Part shown: piece by piece, positions 1-7,043 of the stretch
How the letters are laid out: each line of letters begins with the position of its first letter
Position numbering within the stretch: position 1 is the first letter of the stretch
From: an uncultured Veillonella sp.
GTDB taxonomy: Bacteria > Bacillota > Negativicutes > Veillonellales > Veillonellaceae
Reading direction: 5' to 3'
DNA length: 28,766 nucleotides
Assembly (NCBI GenBank): GCA_900556785.1
Contig: USQK01000014.1
Span: 1-28,766, forward strand
Notes under the pieces: model-generated
What the model was told of the DNA's origin: nothing
Databases searched by the model: none
Seen by the model: the letters and a program-made list of their open reading frames with translations, nothing else
Translations under genes and position numbers: made by a program

Positions 1-1
1 C

Positions 2-43
2 GGGTGGTTTAATGATTCGCGACTACGTCGCGAACCAGTCTAA
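2..43 (+). CDS. possible 3' end of an unidentified plus-strand gene (partial)
   Basis: One plus-strand frame is open from the window edge for 13 codons and stops with TAA at 41-43, just before a bidirectional terminator. It ends in a basic, polar tail (WFNDSRLRREPV). This position would suit a gene converging on ftsH. The fragment is too short to name and may be chance. The stretch also contains a perfect 8-bp inverted repeat with a 3-base loop at 16-34, which would fall inside the coding tail. Confidence 0.25.
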   Translation, partial: GWFNDSRLRREPV

Positions 44-50
44 AGACAAT

Positions 51-94
51 AATAAAAAAGAGCTGGTCTCAATTGAGATCAGCTCTTTTTATTT
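51..94. terminator. bidirectional intrinsic terminator after ftsH
   Basis: Arms at 55-70 and 75-90 pair over 16 positions with one G:U-type mismatch and an AATT loop. The hairpin is flanked by A-runs on the left and T-runs on the right, so it reads as a rho-independent terminator on both strands. It lies about 10 bases past the ftsH stop codon and ends the divIC-to-ftsH gene block. Confidence 0.88.
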
Positions 95-104
95 GGACAA
101 TCCA

Positions 105-2033
105 TTATTTAATTTCGTTAGAAGGTGTTTCACTAGGAGCATCCACTGTAGCAGTGTTTTCTTTAGCTTCAACCACCTCTGGTACTACAATACCTGCCGC
201 TTCTAGAGCTTCTTTAGGCTCCTCAGTTTCTGGCGCTTTTGTTGTACCATATTTGTAAAGATTATCTACTGCTTTCGCATCGATTGTTTCTTCCTCTAAT
301 AAAGCATTTGCCATATCATGTAAGAATTTCTCGTTATCGCTAAGAAGTTTTGTTACGTCTTTATACGCCTCTTCTACAATGCGATGAATTTCAGCATCGA
401 TTTTTGCAGCAATTTCTTCACTGTAGTTGCGTTCATGTCCAAGGTTTTTACCCAAGAATACTTGTTCTTGTTGTTCACCAAATACGATAGGACCAAGCTC
501 ATCGCTCATGCCCCAACGCGTTACCATGGCGCGCGCTGTATTCGTTACACTTTGAAGGTCACCAGAAGCACCTGTACTAATTTCATCTAAAATCAAAGCC
601 TCTGCAATTCGACCACCAAGGGCTACGCGAATATCTGCCAATAATTGAGATTTTGTTTTGTAGTTTTGTTCCTCTGTAGGAAGCATCATAGTGTAACCAC
701 CTGCTGCGCCACGAGGAATGATTGTTACCTTATGAACAGGATCTGCATGAGGCAACAAATGTGCCACGATGGCATGACCAGATTCATGGTACGCTGTTAA
801 CTTACGGTCTTTCTCGCTCACAATATGACTGCGACGTTCAGGACCCATGCTAACCTTTTCACTAGCTTCTTCAACTTCAGCCATAGTGATAACTTTTTTG
901 TTAAGGCGAGCTGCCAATAAAGCCGCTTCATTTAACAAGTTGTTCAAGTCAGCACCAGTAAAGCCTGGAGTTTTCTTAGCAATTGTTTTCAAGTCTACAT
1001 CGTCAGCTAATGGCTTGTTACGAGCATGTACTTTTAAGATTGCTTCACGACCGCGTAAGTCTGGACGACCTACGATAACTTGACGGTCAAAACGACCTGG
1101 ACGCAAAAGCGCTGGGTCAAGAATATCTGGGCGGTTTGTGGCAGCGATAGTAATAATACCTTCGTTGGCACCGAAACCATCCATTTCAACGAGTAATTGA
1201 TTCAATGTTTGTTCACGTTCATCGTGACCACCACCAAGACCTGCGCCACGTTGGCGACCTACCGCATCAATTTCGTCGATAAAGATGATACATGGAGCAT
1301 TCTTTTTCGCTTGTGTGAAAAGATCACGCACACGAGAAGCACCAACACCTACGAACATTTCTACAAAGTCAGAACCAGAAATCGTAAAGAATGGTACCCC
1401 TGCTTCACCAGCAACAGCTTTAGCAAGTAATGTTTTGCCTGTACCTGGAGGTCCTGCCAATAATACACCTTTCGGAATTTTAGCACCGATAGTTGTAAAT
1501 TTGCCTGGATCCTTTAAGAACTCTACTACTTCTTCTAATTCTTGTTTTGCTTCTTCAGCGCCAGCTACATCTTTGAAGCTAACCTTTACATTGCCTTCAC
1601 CCATCAATTTAGCACGGCTTTTACCAAAGTTCATCACTCGGCCACCGCCACCTTGCGTTTGTTGCATGATGAAGAAGAATAATACTACCAAGATGATAAT
1701 CGGAATAGCAGAACCTAACAAGCTCATCCACCAAGCAGGTTGCTCAGGTGGAGCTGCAGTAATTTCTACACCATTATCTTGTAAAGTTTTGATTAATGTT
1801 TCATCAGTTGGCGCATAAGAATTGAATTCTGTTCCATTTTTTAGTTTACCTTTAATACCATGATCATTGGTAATCGTTACGGACTCAACCTTTTTCTGTT
1901 GTACTTGTTGAATAAATCCTGTATAACTGAGTTCAGATTTATTCGCACTTTGACCAGAGAAAGCGTCAATGGCGATAACGAAAGCGGCAATGATAAGTAA
2001 GTAAAGGACGATATTTTTTGTAAATCGACCCAA
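105..2033 (-). CDS. ftsH: ATP-dependent zinc metalloprotease FtsH
   Basis: Membrane-anchored AAA+ protease that unfolds and degrades misassembled membrane proteins and some soluble regulators at the cytoplasmic face. At 642 residues it has the usual family length. Visible parts: membrane segment at about 8-24, a periplasmic domain, a second membrane segment at about 104-123, Walker A GPPGTGKT (194-201), Walker B IIFIDEID (249-256), the zinc motif HESGH (416-420) with the third ligand likely Asp492, and an acidic, low-complexity C-terminal tail. The start is a TTG at 2031-2033: it follows GAAAGGGG with a 7-base spacer, there is an in-frame stop upstream, and no Met codon occurs before residue 103. 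It is the last gene of the tilS-hpt-ftsH series, as in Bacillus. An extended -10 promoter and an inverted repeat precede it, so it probably also has its own control. Confidence 0.97.
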   Translation of the reverse strand: MGRFTKNIVLYLLIIAAFVIAIDAFSGQSANKSELSYTGFIQQVQQKKVESVTITNDHGIKGKLKNGTEFNSYAPTDETLIKTLQDNGVEITAAPPEQPAWWMSLLGSAIPIIILVVLFFFIMQQTQGGGGRVMNFGKSRAKLMGEGNVKVSFKDVAGAEEAKQELEEVVEFLKDPGKFTTIGAKIPKGVLLAGPPGTGKTLLAKAVAGEAGVPFFTISGSDFVEMFVGVGASRVRDLFTQAKKNAPCIIFIDEIDAVGRQRGAGLGGGHDEREQTLNQLLVEMDGFGANEGIITIAATNRPDILDPALLRPGRFDRQVIVGRPDLRGREAILKVHARNKPLADDVDLKTIAKKTPGFTGADLNNLLNEAALLAARLNKKVITMAEVEEASEKVSMGPERRSHIVSEKDRKLTAYHESGHAIVAHLLPHADPVHKVTIIPRGAAGGYTMMLPTEEQNYKTKSQLLADIRVALGGRIAEALILDEISTGASGDLQSVTNTARAMVTRWGMSDELGPIVFGEQQEQVFLGKNLGHERNYSEEIAAKIDAEIHRIVEEAYKDVTKLLSDNEKFLHDMANALLEEETIDAKAVDNLYKYGTTKAPETEEPKEALEAAGIVVPEVVEAKENTATVDAPSETPSNEIK

Positions 2034-2076
2034 AAGATTACCCCTTTCAATAATAATTTACTTGTATAAACGAATT

Positions 2077-2103
2077 GAGTACATCTCATTAAGAGATGCA
2101 CTC
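2077..2103. repeat. inverted repeat in the ftsH leader
   Basis: Two 11-base arms (2077-2087 and 2093-2103) pair across a 5-base spacer with a single G:U-type mismatch. The repeat begins right at the expected transcription start of the ftsH promoter and has no following T-run, so it looks like an operator or a 5' leader hairpin rather than a terminator. It does not match the CIRCE element. Confidence 0.6.
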
Positions 2104-2107
2104 ATAT

Positions 2108-2116
2108 ATTATATCA
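2108..2116 (-). promoter_or_regulatory. extended -10 promoter for ftsH
   Basis: On the minus strand TGA-TATAAT gives a perfect -10 hexamer (2108-2113) with the TG extension. No good -35 hexamer is seen at 16-18 bases, as is common for extended -10 promoters. It lies in the 88-base gap between hpt and ftsH. Confidence 0.55.
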
Positions 2117-2121
2117 TATTT

Positions 2122-2667
2122 TTAATTTTGATACATTTCTTCCTTTAAAATACCGATATATGGTAAGTGACGATATTTTTCCGCGTAGTCTAAACCATAA
2201 CCGATAACAAAATAATCAGGAATAATAAAGCCCACATAGTCAACGTCTACGTCCATCTTACGGCGATCTGGTTTATTCAACAATGCTGCAAGGCGTACGC
2301 TTTTAGCACCACGAGCATGTAAATTTTCTAATAAGTAATGCAATGTTGTGCCTGTATCTACGATATCTTCCACAACGAGTACATGCTTCCCCTCTACAGA
2401 GCGATCCAAATCTTTTAGAATTCGTACTACACCTGTACTAGTTGTTCCACTACCATAGCTAGAGCAAGAAATAAAATCAAAGCTTACATCTACGCTATCA
2501 TCAATAGCGCGAGCTAAGTCTGTAAAGAAAACGATGGCTCCCTTTAACACCCCTACAAGCACTACAGATTCATTTTTATAGTCTTCGCTAATTGCTTTAC
2601 CTAACTCGGCTACACGAGCCTGTAATTGTTCTGCTGTATATAAAATCTCTTTTGCGTCTTGATGCAT
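2122..2667 (-). CDS. hpt: hypoxanthine phosphoribosyltransferase
   Basis: Purine salvage enzyme that joins hypoxanthine (and usually guanine) to PRPP, giving IMP or GMP, in the cytoplasm. The 181-residue length is normal for bacterial Hpt. The PRPP-binding signature VLVVEDIVDTGTTL is at about 96-109, with the conserved LKGAIVFFTDL stretch at 41-51 and the C-terminal YVGFIIPDYFVIGYGLDY segment typical of the family. The ATG at 2665-2667 follows a GGAGGT ribosome binding site. It starts 23 bases after tilS, with which it is probably cotranscribed, and sits before ftsH as in Bacillus subtilis (tilS-hprT-ftsH). Nothing unusual is seen in it. Confidence 0.96.
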   Translation of the reverse strand: MHQDAKEILYTAEQLQARVAELGKAISEDYKNESVVLVGVLKGAIVFFTDLARAIDDSVDVSFDFISCSSYGSGTTSTGVVRILKDLDRSVEGKHVLVVEDIVDTGTTLHYLLENLHARGAKSVRLAALLNKPDRRKMDVDVDYVGFIIPDYFVIGYGLDYAEKYRHLPYIGILKEEMYQN

Positions 2668-2690
2668 CTATATGACCTCCACGATTCATA

Positions 2691-3689
2691 TTAATGTTTG
2701 CAATATACCTTTATTGTATCACATTGAGCAATTACTTTTATACTTTTTATAGTGAAAGTTTTCTTTTCCCCTGTGTTAACAATGTCCAGTAATTGCTCTT
2801 GATGAGCTGATGTAAGCGTTAGATCAGAGTCAATGGTACTTACTAAACGCTGCCATAATCTCCGCTGTATTGCTAGTGGCTCCTGTCTCAAGGCACGGCG
2901 AGAGATTCTCACCTCATCATCATCAATCGACACTAATTTATCAAAGGTTCTGGATGTTAAATCAGAGATAACCATTACATCTTCATTTACAGAACTTCCT
3001 AGTCGAACTATGGCATCTACCACAGCAGGGTTAACAGCTTCCAATTCAGGTATAATGCGATGACGAATCCTATTTCGTTGGTATCGTACATCCTCATTCG
3101 TAGAATCTACACAATACGAAATATGTTTTGTCCCTATATAGGCTAGTAAGTTTTCTTTTGTTACGTCTAACAGCGGTCTAACTACAGGAATAGCATATTC
3201 AGATTGTACTACAGACATGCCCGTTAAACCATTTAGACCAGAACCCCTAATGATATGTGCCAAAATCGATTCTGCTTGATCATCTTTGTGGTGAGCTACT
3301 GAAATATAATCATACCCCTCAGACTGGGCAATTTCATTTAACCATTGATAACGTACTTGGCGGCCTATAGTTTCTTCAGACTTTTTATGTTCCTTACTTA
3401 GGTGCGGTACATCAAAGGTAGCGGAATAAAATGGCAGACCTAACTCTTCCACTTGATGTTGGAGCCATAAGACCTCATCTTTACTTTCAGGGCGAATACA
3501 GTGATCCACAATGGCTACACCTATTTTGTACGTTGTATGACGATGCGTAGCAATATCTTGTAATAAATACAATAGAGCCATTGAATCGGGGCCACCAGAG
3601 CAAGCTACTAGAATTCGACTATTTTCAGGAAATAGATTATGTGATTTTAAGGTGTGATTAATGGTTCGAATAAGTTCTTTCACATTCAC
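2691..3689 (-). CDS. tilS: tRNA(Ile) lysidine synthetase TilS (short form)
   Basis: ATP-dependent enzyme that adds lysine to C34 of tRNA-Ile(CAU), so that the tRNA reads AUA codons. The PP-loop SGGPDS is at 31-36, followed by a typical N-type ATP pyrophosphatase core (VAIVDHCIRPES, VAHHKDDQAESIL, VRPLLDVTKENLLAYI, YCVDSTN, RNRIRHRIIPEL). I chose the GTG at 3687-3689 because GGAGG lies 9 bases before it; a longer reading frame would start at ATG 3719 but has no ribosome binding site. This gives 332 residues, clearly shorter than the 430-470 of E. coli or Bacillus TilS, so the last C-terminal domain is largely missing. It overlaps the end of the Ppx/GppA gene by 32 bases, which implies translational coupling. 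Confidence 0.93.
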   Translation of the reverse strand: MNVKELIRTINHTLKSHNLFPENSRILVACSGGPDSMALLYLLQDIATHRHTTYKIGVAIVDHCIRPESKDEVLWLQHQVEELGLPFYSATFDVPHLSKEHKKSEETIGRQVRYQWLNEIAQSEGYDYISVAHHKDDQAESILAHIIRGSGLNGLTGMSVVQSEYAIPVVRPLLDVTKENLLAYIGTKHISYCVDSTNEDVRYQRNRIRHRIIPELEAVNPAVVDAIVRLGSSVNEDVMVISDLTSRTFDKLVSIDDDEVRISRRALRQEPLAIQRRLWQRLVSTIDSDLTLTSAHQEQLLDIVNTGEKKTFTIKSIKVIAQCDTIKVYCKH

Positions 3690-4554
3690 GAGCCATCGCC
3701 TCCATACCATCTTGGTCACTCACAAATACATGAGGAACCTCATAAGCATCCATAAAGGACGTTAAAATTTCTGCACCAGCTACGATGATATCGGCACGTC
3801 CTGCAGGTAAACCTTTTACTTGTAATCGCTCATCGCGACTCATGTAACGTAAGTTTAGAATGATGCCCTCTACTGTTTCACGACTTAATTTATGACCTTG
3901 TACCTTCGTACCATCATAGTTTTCAAGGCCTAAATCAATGGCCGCTAGCGTCGTTAGCGTACCACCGATACCAATGAATTCACCAAATTCACCTTGAATC
4001 ATCATGGGATCCCAAAGGAATCGAGTTTCTTCCCATACTCGTTGAGGACCTTCATCAGACATAGATTGAAGGCGTACAGCCCCTACAGGATAAGATCGGC
4101 TCCAGTAAACGCCGTCCTTATTGCCTAATGCTAGCTCTGTACTACCGCCACCGATATCGATAGTTGTATAGTGACGACCATCATTCAACTGATCTCCTAA
4201 GGCACCATTAAAGCCATAAATAGCCTCTTCATCGCCCGTGAGAATACGCCATTCCATCGGACAATGTTCGCTAATGTACTCCATAAATTCAAGGCCATTA
4301 GATGCTTCACGAACAGCGCTCGTTGCAAAACCAAAGCAGCATTCCACCCCATATTGGTCTGCTAGTTTTTTTATTTCTGTAAAAGCTTGATAGGACGCTT
4401 CCATCGATTCAGTGCGCAATGTACCATCTGAATTACGTTGGCCTAAACGAGTAGTCCACAACTGTTTCGGCTCATAGTGCCATATATTATTTTCATAAGT
4501 AGCCAATAATAAGCGTACTGAATTTGATCCAATATCAATAATAGCTAACTTCAT
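3658..4554 (-). CDS. Ppx/GppA family phosphatase
   Basis: Member of the exopolyphosphatase / guanosine pentaphosphate phosphohydrolase family (ASKHA fold). These enzymes hydrolyse polyphosphate or pppGpp. The N-terminal phosphate loop IIDIGSNSVRLLL (5-17) and the second glycine-rich loop TTIDIGGGSTELAL mark the two halves of the ATPase-like core, with GIGGTLTTLAAI further on. At 298 residues only the catalytic core is present; the C-terminal HD-like domain of long E. coli Ppx and GppA is absent. The ATG at 4552-4554 follows AAGGAG by 6 bases. Its 3' end overlaps tilS. The true substrate (polyP or pppGpp) cannot be told from sequence, so I give no symbol. Confidence 0.9.
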   Translation of the reverse strand: MKLAIIDIGSNSVRLLLATYENNIWHYEPKQLWTTRLGQRNSDGTLRTESMEASYQAFTEIKKLADQYGVECCFGFATSAVREASNGLEFMEYISEHCPMEWRILTGDEEAIYGFNGALGDQLNDGRHYTTIDIGGGSTELALGNKDGVYWSRSYPVGAVRLQSMSDEGPQRVWEETRFLWDPMMIQGEFGEFIGIGGTLTTLAAIDLGLENYDGTKVQGHKLSRETVEGIILNLRYMSRDERLQVKGLPAGRADIIVAGAEILTSFMDAYEVPHVFVSDQDGMEAMARECERTYSNH

Positions 4555-4590
4555 AATTGCTCCTTACATAATTAGTATGCCTCTAACACT

Positions 4591-4596
4591 ATTATA
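4591..4596 (-). promoter_or_regulatory. -10 element upstream of the ppx/gppA - tilS - hpt genes
   Basis: A perfect TATAAT on the minus strand lies 36 bases before the Ppx/GppA start and just after the preceding terminator hairpin. The -35 region is weak (TTTACT-like at 18-19 bases). The position between a terminator and a start codon makes a promoter likely. Confidence 0.5.
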
Positions 4597-4613
4597 CTGT
4601 TAAGGCCTATACA

Positions 4614-4643
4614 TAAGTAAAGAGATGGCTCAATGCCATCTCT
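4614..4643 (-). terminator. intrinsic terminator after the S1-domain gene
   Basis: A perfect 9-bp stem (4621-4629 with 4635-4643) with a TCAAT loop lies 5 bases past the stop codon of the S1-domain gene. The following minus-strand tract TTTACTT is only moderately T-rich, so termination may be partial. Confidence 0.7.
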
Positions 4644-4648
4644 CACTA

Positions 4649-5050
4649 TTAATCTCGACGACCGCCTCGGCCTCCGCGTTTACCTTCTGTATTGCGTTTT
4701 AAATCGTGTAAGCGTTCATTGCTATCGCGCAAGAATGATTTCATCTTTGCTTCAAAAGCCTCTGTGCTTTGTTTAGATTGAACACGACGAGGACGTCGCT
4801 CTTCACTTGGTGTCTCTTTAGGTTGTGTTTGACGAATAGAAAGGCCGATTTTATTGCCTTCAATAGATAAAACCTTAACCTTTACTGGATCTTCAACCTT
4901 TAATACGGTATTAATATCTTCGACATACCCATGAGCTACTTCAGAAATATGAACTAGACCGGTTTGCTTCTCTCCTAAATCAACAAATACACCGAATTTT
5001 GTAATACCAGATACGGTACCATCAATAATGTTACCAACTTCGATTGCCAT
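4649..5050 (-). CDS. S1-domain RNA-binding protein (YabR-like)
   Basis: Small protein with one S1 RNA-binding domain over about residues 1-73 (VGNIIDGTVSGITKFGVFVD, GLVHISEVA, VKVLSIEGNKIGLSIR). The tail of about 60 residues is basic and ends in an RGG-type stretch, KRGGRGGRR. The S1 part, gene size and position next to divIC match Bacillus YabR / general stress protein 13-type proteins, which are thought to act in RNA or ribosome-related processes. The exact role is not known from sequence. The ATG at 5048-5050 follows AGGAGG. The gene is 69 bases downstream of divIC, with no terminator between them, so the two are probably cotranscribed. Confidence 0.9.
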   Translation of the reverse strand: MAIEVGNIIDGTVSGITKFGVFVDLGEKQTGLVHISEVAHGYVEDINTVLKVEDPVKVKVLSIEGNKIGLSIRQTQPKETPSEERRPRRVQSKQSTEAFEAKMKSFLRDSNERLHDLKRNTEGKRGGRGGRRD

Positions 5051-5119
5051 GCAACCTCCTAATTAATGCGGAAACCTCAAACTACAAACTAATGCGAATC
5101 TAAATTACTACAGTCAAAC

Positions 5120-5452
5120 CTATTTTACATAAGGTACTTCACCAGGTTTTACAAGGCCGAGCTCCTCTCGAGCCACCCCCTCAATGGTCTTTGGATCTTG
5201 CAACTTAGCCTTTTCCTGTTCTAGTTCTTCATTTCGCTGTTTTAACTCTTGCAATTGTTGCTCAATATGTTGTTTTTCTTGATATACAGCCACCAAGCGA
5301 TAGGCTTGCCCTAATAATAGCAGTACCATAATCCCTATACCAATTCGCTTGATCCACATGAGGATAATACGTTGATCCTGCGCTTTGCGATTAGGTCTAA
5401 CCCGTTTGCGCGGCCTTTTTGGACGTTGTACTTCCATAGTGTCTTGAGTCAT
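5120..5452 (-). CDS. divIC: septum formation initiator, DivIC/FtsB type
   Basis: Bitopic division protein that works with FtsL-type partners at the septum. The 110 residues show a strongly basic cytoplasmic N-terminus (8-22), one membrane segment at about 31-52, a leucine/glutamate-rich coiled coil at about 56-85, and the family's closing motif around DPKTIEGVAREELGLVKPGE (86-105). I chose the ATG at 5450-5452 because GGGGG lies just upstream; a TTG four codons earlier would place its start inside that ribosome binding site. The S1-domain gene follows directly, as yabR follows divIC in Bacillus. FtsB versus DivIC naming rests on that synteny. Confidence 0.88.
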   Translation of the reverse strand: MTQDTMEVQRPKRPRKRVRPNRKAQDQRIILMWIKRIGIGIMVLLLLGQAYRLVAVYQEKQHIEQQLQELKQRNEELEQEKAKLQDPKTIEGVAREELGLVKPGEVPYVK

Positions 5453-5497
5453 AATATCCCCCAAAAATATTCATCATCTGTATACTGTCATTTTTTA

Positions 5498-5506
5498 ATT
5501 ATATCA
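5498..5506 (-). promoter_or_regulatory. extended -10 promoter for divIC
   Basis: TGA-TATAAT on the minus strand (hexamer at 5498-5503) lies about 46 bases before the divIC start. The -35 region is poor. This is the only good -10 in the gap between ldh and divIC. Confidence 0.5.
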
Positions 5507-5553
5507 CAGAACCTCGTTAGGGACTAAATAAAATTATCTATAGTTTACCTTAT

Positions 5554-5600
5554 AACTATCATATAGTTAAAAAGGTCTTATCAGAGATAGACTTATTAGC
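5554..5600 (-). terminator. probable terminator region after the dehydrogenase gene
   Basis: Past the dehydrogenase stop, the minus strand has an imperfect GTCT-ATC / GAT-A-AGAC stem followed by CTTTTT. Next comes a second small perfect inverted repeat (arms 5553-5559 and 5563-5569). The first is a plausible weak intrinsic terminator; the second may simply be AT-rich sequence. Confidence 0.4.
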
Positions 5601-5616
5601 AACAGCTACTATGGCC

Positions 5617-6564
5617 TTATAAAGTCTCTGCTTTATGAGCATATTCACGAATTACTGCACAAGACTTTTTAAATAAAGCTAATTCATCTTCAGTAAGCTT
5701 CAATTCAAATACATCTTCGATACCATCTTTGCCAATAACTGCTGGAGTCGATGCAAAGATTCCTTCTTCACCATATTGGCCATCTAGATAACAAGAACAT
5801 GGCAAGACTTTCTTTTCGTCATGGAATACAGCACGAATTAATTCTGTTGTTGCACTAGCAATGCCGAACTCTGTGGAGCCTTTACCAGCCAATACGTGGT
5901 AACCACCAATTTTTACATCATCTAGCACTTGAGTATGATCAAGTGTAGGGAATCTATGATGCAATTCTTGTTGTAATTGTACTAACGGCTTTCCTTGTAC
6001 ATAAACATGAGACCATGGCACCATAGCACTACCGCCATGTTCACCTAAACAATAGGCTGTAATTGTACGGTTACTAATATTAAAAATGCGGGCCAATTCT
6101 TTTTGTAATCGCGCTGAATCTAAAGCTGTACCACTGGAAATAATACGTTTTGGATTCCAATTTAAATGTTTACATAAATAAGTAGCAACAACATCAGCAG
6201 GATTAGAAATAGAGATAATAAAACCATCAAAGCCAGACTTTTTAATTCGAGGAATAACATCCTTTAAAACCTCTACTGTATCACCAAGACTTTCTAAACG
6301 ATCTTGATATAAATTTGGTAAAGGACCAGCGCTAAATACGAGAATATCACAATCCCCACAATCTTCAATAGGACCTGCAGTAGCTGTTACTTTATGAGGA
6401 ATATAGCTAACAGCATCATTTATATCCATTGCTTGTGCTTTAGCTTTTTTCTCGTCAATATCCATCATATATAGTTCATCTACTTCACCTTGTAGAGCAA
6501 GAGAAAATGCTACATGAGAACCTACATGTCCAGTGCCAATAATACCTACTTTACGTAACTTCAT
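5617..6564 (-). CDS. L-lactate / L-2-hydroxyacid dehydrogenase family protein
   Basis: NAD-dependent enzyme of the LDH/MDH family, interconverting a 2-oxo acid and an L-2-hydroxy acid in the cytoplasm. Visible: dinucleotide loop GTGHVG (10-15), Asp35 for NAD binding, SNPADV (120-125), Asp149 and Arg152 of the substrate site, and the catalytic His176 in GEHGGS. Length (315) is normal. The substrate loop is unusual: where lactate dehydrogenases have Gln102 in AGxxQKPGETR, this protein reads AGPLPNLYQDR (79-89), with Pro at the specificity position and Arg89 kept. The segment KSGFDGFIISISNP recalls L-2-hydroxyisocaproate dehydrogenases, so branched or bulkier substrates are possible. It stands alone, with a start at 6562-6564 after AGGAGG. 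Confidence 0.85.
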   Translation of the reverse strand: MKLRKVGIIGTGHVGSHVAFSLALQGEVDELYMMDIDEKKAKAQAMDINDAVSYIPHKVTATAGPIEDCGDCDILVFSAGPLPNLYQDRLESLGDTVEVLKDVIPRIKKSGFDGFIISISNPADVVATYLCKHLNWNPKRIISSGTALDSARLQKELARIFNISNRTITAYCLGEHGGSAMVPWSHVYVQGKPLVQLQQELHHRFPTLDHTQVLDDVKIGGYHVLAGKGSTEFGIASATTELIRAVFHDEKKVLPCSCYLDGQYGEEGIFASTPAVIGKDGIEDVFELKLTEDELALFKKSCAVIREYAHKAETL

Positions 6565-6697
6565 AAGGGCCTCCTACGATTCGCACTAAAAGATATACAT
6601 CTTCTAATACAATTCCACTTAAACCAGCGATTGCCATTATATGAATCAACAATGTTAAGTTATATTAAAACATATTGCTTGTAAAATACATAAACTA

Positions 6698-6735
6698 TTA
6701 TATACCTATTTTCTCATAGGTATATAAGAAAATAG
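6698..6735. repeat. two mutually exclusive inverted repeats upstream of the dehydrogenase gene
   Basis: A perfect 12-bp inverted repeat (6698-6709 with 6716-6727) overlaps a second perfect 9-bp repeat (6706-6714 with 6727-6735). Only one could form in RNA at a time. A TATAAT on the minus strand lies inside the first arm. The element is about 135-170 bases before the dehydrogenase start. It may be an operator or a leader switch, or a by-product of AT-rich sequence. Confidence 0.45.
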
Positions 6736-6746
6736 ATTTATAGCGA

Positions 6747-6782
6747 TAAAAAAAGACTATTATAGGAAATCCTATAATAGTC
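6747..6782 (-). terminator. strong intrinsic terminator after the GlsB-type gene
   Basis: A perfect 13-bp stem (6755-6767 with 6770-6782) is followed on the minus strand by seven T residues. It is 14 bases past the stop of the GlsB-type gene and insulates the dehydrogenase gene from the upstream operon. Confidence 0.9.
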
Positions 6783-6796
6783 CTTCTATTATATAG

Positions 6797-7033
6797 TTAG
6801 TCTCGTCCAGTAAAGAAGCTTACTACAGCAATCACTATAACTGCACCAACGATGGACGGAATTAATGCCATGCCTGCAAGACTTGGGCCCCAAGTACCAA
6901 GCAAAGCTTGACCTACAGAAGCCCCTACTAAACCAGCAATAACACGAAGAATAATCCCCATGCTTTGCGCCTTTTTAGTAATACGACCAGCTACAAAACC
7001 AATGAATCCGCCTACAATAATTGACCAAAGCAT
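6797..7033 (-). CDS. GlsB/YeaQ/YmgE family membrane protein
   Basis: A 78-residue, glycine-rich hydrophobic protein of the transglycosylase-associated / GlsB family. It has about three membrane stretches (2-16, 26-46, 53-75) with GGFIGFVAGRI near the start and IVGAVIVIAVVSFF near the end. Family members are stress-linked small membrane proteins without proven enzyme activity. The ATG at 7031-7033 follows AGGAGG. It starts 10 bases after the preceding unknown gene, whose stop region carries the ribosome binding site, so the two form an operon closed by a strong terminator. Confidence 0.85.
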   Translation of the reverse strand: MLWSIIVGGFIGFVAGRITKKAQSMGIILRVIAGLVGASVGQALLGTWGPSLAGMALIPSIVGAVIVIAVVSFFTGRD

Positions 7034-7043
7034 AATATACCTC

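Noticed and set aside
16..34. Stem-loop as a tRNA or small RNA end
   Set aside because: Only one short hairpin with no cloverleaf, T-arm sequence or T-run; it is at the window edge and cannot be interpreted.
1285..1818. A 177-codon open frame on the plus strand inside ftsH
   Set aside because: It is antisense to a clear, fully conserved FtsH domain, has no ribosome binding site and shows no protein-like domain; it mirrors the codon pattern of ftsH.
2077..2103. CIRCE-type HrcA operator before ftsH
   Set aside because: The arms and the 5-base spacer do not match the TTAGCACTC-N9-GAGTGCTAA pattern; only the symmetry is shared.
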